From an uncultured Lachnospiraceae bacterium (GTDB lineage: Bacteria; Bacillota; Clostridia; Lachnospirales; Lachnospiraceae), in assembly GCA_937965795.1 (NCBI GenBank), contig CALCMD010000058.1, positions 1 to 14,354 of the forward strand: a DNA stretch of 14,354 nt, read 5' to 3'. The position numbers and the translations under genes were made by a program. The notes below the pieces were generated by a model, which saw only the letters and a program-made list of their open reading frames with translations, made no database searches and was not told where the DNA came from. This document shows, in pieces, positions 12,071 to 14,354 of this stretch (position 1 is the first letter of the stretch; each line of letters opens with the position of its first letter).

Positions 12071-14354
12071 ATGAAGAGAATGAGAAGAGTGTGTTCCCTG
12101 GTAGTGGGGACAACGATGCTTTTTGGCAATGTCGGATATGCGGCGGAGGAGTGTGTCGTAGAACAGGAAGCAGTGGAGATGAAGTGGGAGGCGCCGAAGC
12201 AGGCAGCTTCAGATCTTGCGTTTCTGGAAGAGGCGTTTCCGGTGCGGGAGGATTTTTCCGAGAGGGAAGAGCGGAAAGTAGAAAGGCTGGTAGAAGGAGC
12301 GGCAGATGACGCTGTCTTTACGGCGGAGCAGTTAAATGAAATCACCGATGAGAAGGTTTACGACGTGGCGCTCCATGAGGTACTGGACAAGTATTATGGG
12401 GAGAACCTTGAAGAACCGCTGGCACAGTTTTCGGAGGTGGTAGATGAGAGGGCATGGGAGACTTTAAAGAATTATGAGGAAGCAAAGGCGGAGAGGGATA
12501 ACCAGGCGAATCTGAATTATGAGACCGGGGAGGTCTTGCTTACTTTTGAAAGTGGTGTGACGGATGAAGAAATCGGGGAGATGGCCGGACGCATCGGGAA
12601 AACGTATGAGATACTCAGTGACTTTACGATAGACGAGACATTGCCGGAGGAGAAGTTAAAACGAATGCGGATGTCAGGGCAAGAGGATTTTCCGAAGGTG
12701 GTGCTGGTGCATCTGAATCTCGATCAGACGGTGGATCGTGCTGGGGAAGTTATGCAGAGACTGGAGAGCGTGGAGGATAGTTCGAAGAATTATAATGATA
12801 TAGAAGTGGCGTCGCGAGCGACGGAATTAGGAGTTAATGATCCGGATGTGGATGAGCAGTATTATTTAACCAGAGTACGGGCGACGACGGCATGGAAATC
12901 CTGGAATGATTCAGGGCAAGAGGATAATTATTCGGAAGCATGGGTGGCGGTGATTGATACGGGAATTGATATTACTCATCCAGATCTGAAAAATGTATAC
13001 TTAAAGGATAGAAGTGTAGTTATCAGTGAAAGCGAGGTGGATTGGGAGAACGGAGGCATGGTGAGTTCAAAGATAGTACCGATGAACGAATCTAATTGTT
13101 ATGTGCGTGATGCAGATGGGGATGCTCATGGGACACATGTGGCGGGAATTATTGCGGCCGAAGTGAATAATAAAAAGGGAATCGCAGGGATTGCATCTAT
13201 TTACAATAAGTATACAGGACATGTGGATGGAAACTGTAAGATTATGGCGATTAATGCAGCGCATAGAAAATGGAATGGTAAAAAATATGTAAGTTTGTTT
13301 AATATCGCAGATACAATTACCGCAATTTATTATGCAGTAAACAATGGTGCGGATGTTATTAATATGAGTTTAGGAGGGACAGAGAATGTTTCTGCCCGGC
13401 AGAAAGCCATTGACTATGCACATGCAAGGAATGTAGTGGTTTGTGCAGCAGCAGGAAATGGACAGTACGATAAGAACGACAACCTGATTCCGGAAAGTTT
13501 GAGTGTGCCCGAATATCCTGCAAGCCATAATCATGTGATTTCTGTGGCAAATGTGGATGAGGACAGCAAAAGAGCGTTTGATTCAACATATAACAATTTC
13601 GTAGATCTTTCAGCACCGGGAGAAAGGATTTACAGTTGTGTTATAAATGATTATGAAAATAAGAGAGGAACATCAATGGCAACCCCTATGGTTTCAGCCG
13701 CAGCAGCTATTCTGCGCTCTATGTATCCGGACACCACGGCAGATGAAATTGAAGAGATACTCTTAAAGACGGCTACTGATCTTGGAAATCCGGGAAGAGA
13801 TGATGAAACAGGACATGGACTTCTAAACATAGGTCTGGCAGTACAGACTTTAAAGGCGAGACGGCTTTCTAAGGTTTATCCCCAGAAAGCGGCGGCGACT
13901 GCTGTGGATTATCAGGGGATTAAGATTGCATGGGATGCAATCGACTGGGCGGAGCGGTATGTGGTTTTACGCTCGACCAGTGCGAATGGTGAGTATACGA
14001 AGATCAAATCGATACAGGCAGTGGACTGGGATACTTATACGTCATCTTTTGGCAGATACCGTTTTACCGATAAGGAATTGGTGACCGGAACGATCTATTA
14101 CTATAAAATAAGAGCGGTATGCGTCTACCAGGATGATTTTAAATACAGCCAGTTCTGTCCGGTAATTTCAGCAAAGTGTACACTGGATGCCCCAACAGGA
14201 CTTACGCTGACTCCAACGACAGGAAAGATGAAAGCTTCCTGGGCAAAAGTGAACGGTGCAGAAGGGTATCAGGTCTGGCGTGCGGACACCAAAGACGGAA
14301 CATATAAACGGATACATACCCTGACAAGCGGGGCAACGGTTTCTTATGAAGATA
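12071..14354 (+). CDS. secreted subtilisin-like serine protease (S8), incomplete at the window edge
   Basis: This frame is open from ATG 12071 to the last base with no stop, giving at least 761 residues. GGGAGG (12059-12064) lies 6 nt before the start. Residues 1-26 (MKRMRRVCSLVVGTTMLFGN...) form a signal peptide ending near GYAA. Residues about 27-255 look like a propeptide, with an inhibitor-I9-like stretch around GEVLLTFESGVTDEEIGEMA. The peptidase domain (about 270-590) has the full S8 triad: Asp296 in AVIDTGIDITHPDL, His353 in DAHGTHVAGIIAA, Ser535 in RGTSMATPMVSAAA; Asn463 in CAAAGNG is the oxyanion residue, and NMSLGG provides the substrate-binding strand. FN3-like modules follow from about 595, ending in a repeat of the type GLTLTPTTGKMKASW...GYQVWR. 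It probably acts outside the cell; anchor, if any, lies beyond the window. It is divergent from proA and has its own promoter. Confidence 0.93.
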   Translation, partial: MKRMRRVCSLVVGTTMLFGNVGYAAEECVVEQEAVEMKWEAPKQAASDLAFLEEAFPVREDFSEREERKVERLVEGAADDAVFTAEQLNEITDEKVYDVALHEVLDKYYGENLEEPLAQFSEVVDERAWETLKNYEEAKAERDNQANLNYETGEVLLTFESGVTDEEIGEMAGRIGKTYEILSDFTIDETLPEEKLKRMRMSGQEDFPKVVLVHLNLDQTVDRAGEVMQRLESVEDSSKNYNDIEVASRATELGVNDPDVDEQYYLTRVRATTAWKSWNDSGQEDNYSEAWVAVIDTGIDITHPDLKNVYLKDRSVVISESEVDWENGGMVSSKIVPMNESNCYVRDADGDAHGTHVAGIIAAEVNNKKGIAGIASIYNKYTGHVDGNCKIMAINAAHRKWNGKKYVSLFNIADTITAIYYAVNNGADVINMSLGGTENVSARQKAIDYAHARNVVVCAAAGNGQYDKNDNLIPESLSVPEYPASHNHVISVANVDEDSKRAFDSTYNNFVDLSAPGERIYSCVINDYENKRGTSMATPMVSAAAAILRSMYPDTTADEIEEILLKTATDLGNPGRDDETGHGLLNIGLAVQTLKARRLSKVYPQKAAATAVDYQGIKIAWDAIDWAERYVVLRSTSANGEYTKIKSIQAVDWDTYTSSFGRYRFTDKELVTGTIYYYKIRAVCVYQDDFKYSQFCPVISAKCTLDAPTGLTLTPTTGKMKASWAKVNGAEGYQVWRADTKDGTYKRIHTLTSGATVSYED

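Noticed and set aside
12034..12309. 91-codon frame beginning MKQKNYFVWEG near the protease start
   Set aside because: It begins at the predicted transcription start without a ribosome binding site and overlaps the protease signal peptide in another frame, where codon choice and motifs clearly favour the protease.
1..14354. CRISPR arrays, tRNA or rRNA genes, intact insertion sequences
   Set aside because: No regularly spaced direct repeats, cloverleaf or rRNA-like sequence, or intact transposase was seen on either strand.

Overview
The window looks like a chromosomal segment from a Gram-positive, low-to-mid-GC gut anaerobe of the Lachnospiraceae / Clostridia type. The signs are AGGAGG-type ribosome binding sites, strong intrinsic terminators, 4Fe-4S enzymes, and large secreted proteins carrying FIVAR, BspA-like LRR and FN3-like modules. 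The assignment is inferred from gene style and domains, not from a marker gene.

Layout. (1) 1-1040 is an accessory-DNA graveyard. A small intact XRE-type regulator (111-317) is followed by broken remnants: the C-terminal tail of a PLD-type helicase/nuclease (578-775), then the N-terminus of a serine recombinase (frameshifted at an A-run) joined in frame to the middle of a PIN-domain protein (786-1039). A near-consensus promoter at 1012-1040 sits at the end of this debris. (2) 1041-3407 is a two-gene unit: an aldo/keto-reductase-like protein with two C-terminal 4Fe-4S motifs (1160-2308), then, 14 nt later, a NERD-domain protein with a topoisomerase-type zinc ribbon (2323-3246). It is closed by a cluster of hairpins, including two forward terminators and one hairpin oriented as a terminator for antisense transcripts. 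(3) 3541-8413 holds one very large secreted multidomain glycosidase-like protein (3656-8368, 1570 aa) with its own promoter and terminator. (4) 8519-10267 is a Na+/phosphate cotransporter-PhoU fusion, convergent with proA (minus strand, 10478-11764), with a strong terminator and an unusual palindrome between them. (5) proA has its own promoter and is divergent from a secreted subtilisin-like protease (12071 to the window edge, incomplete), whose frame is open to the last base and carries a full catalytic triad.

How the genes fit together. The two exported proteins are the main accessory theme: a surface or secreted carbohydrate-active enzyme with binding modules, and a secreted protease, as expected for a bacterium feeding on host or dietary glycoproteins. 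The phosphate transporter and proA look like housekeeping genes. I do not see a convincing new multi-gene system. The best leads are the divergent GH36-like enzyme, the AKR-like iron-sulfur protein that lacks usual AKR catalytic residues, its pairing with a NERD/zinc-ribbon protein, and the chimeric recombinase-PIN relic.
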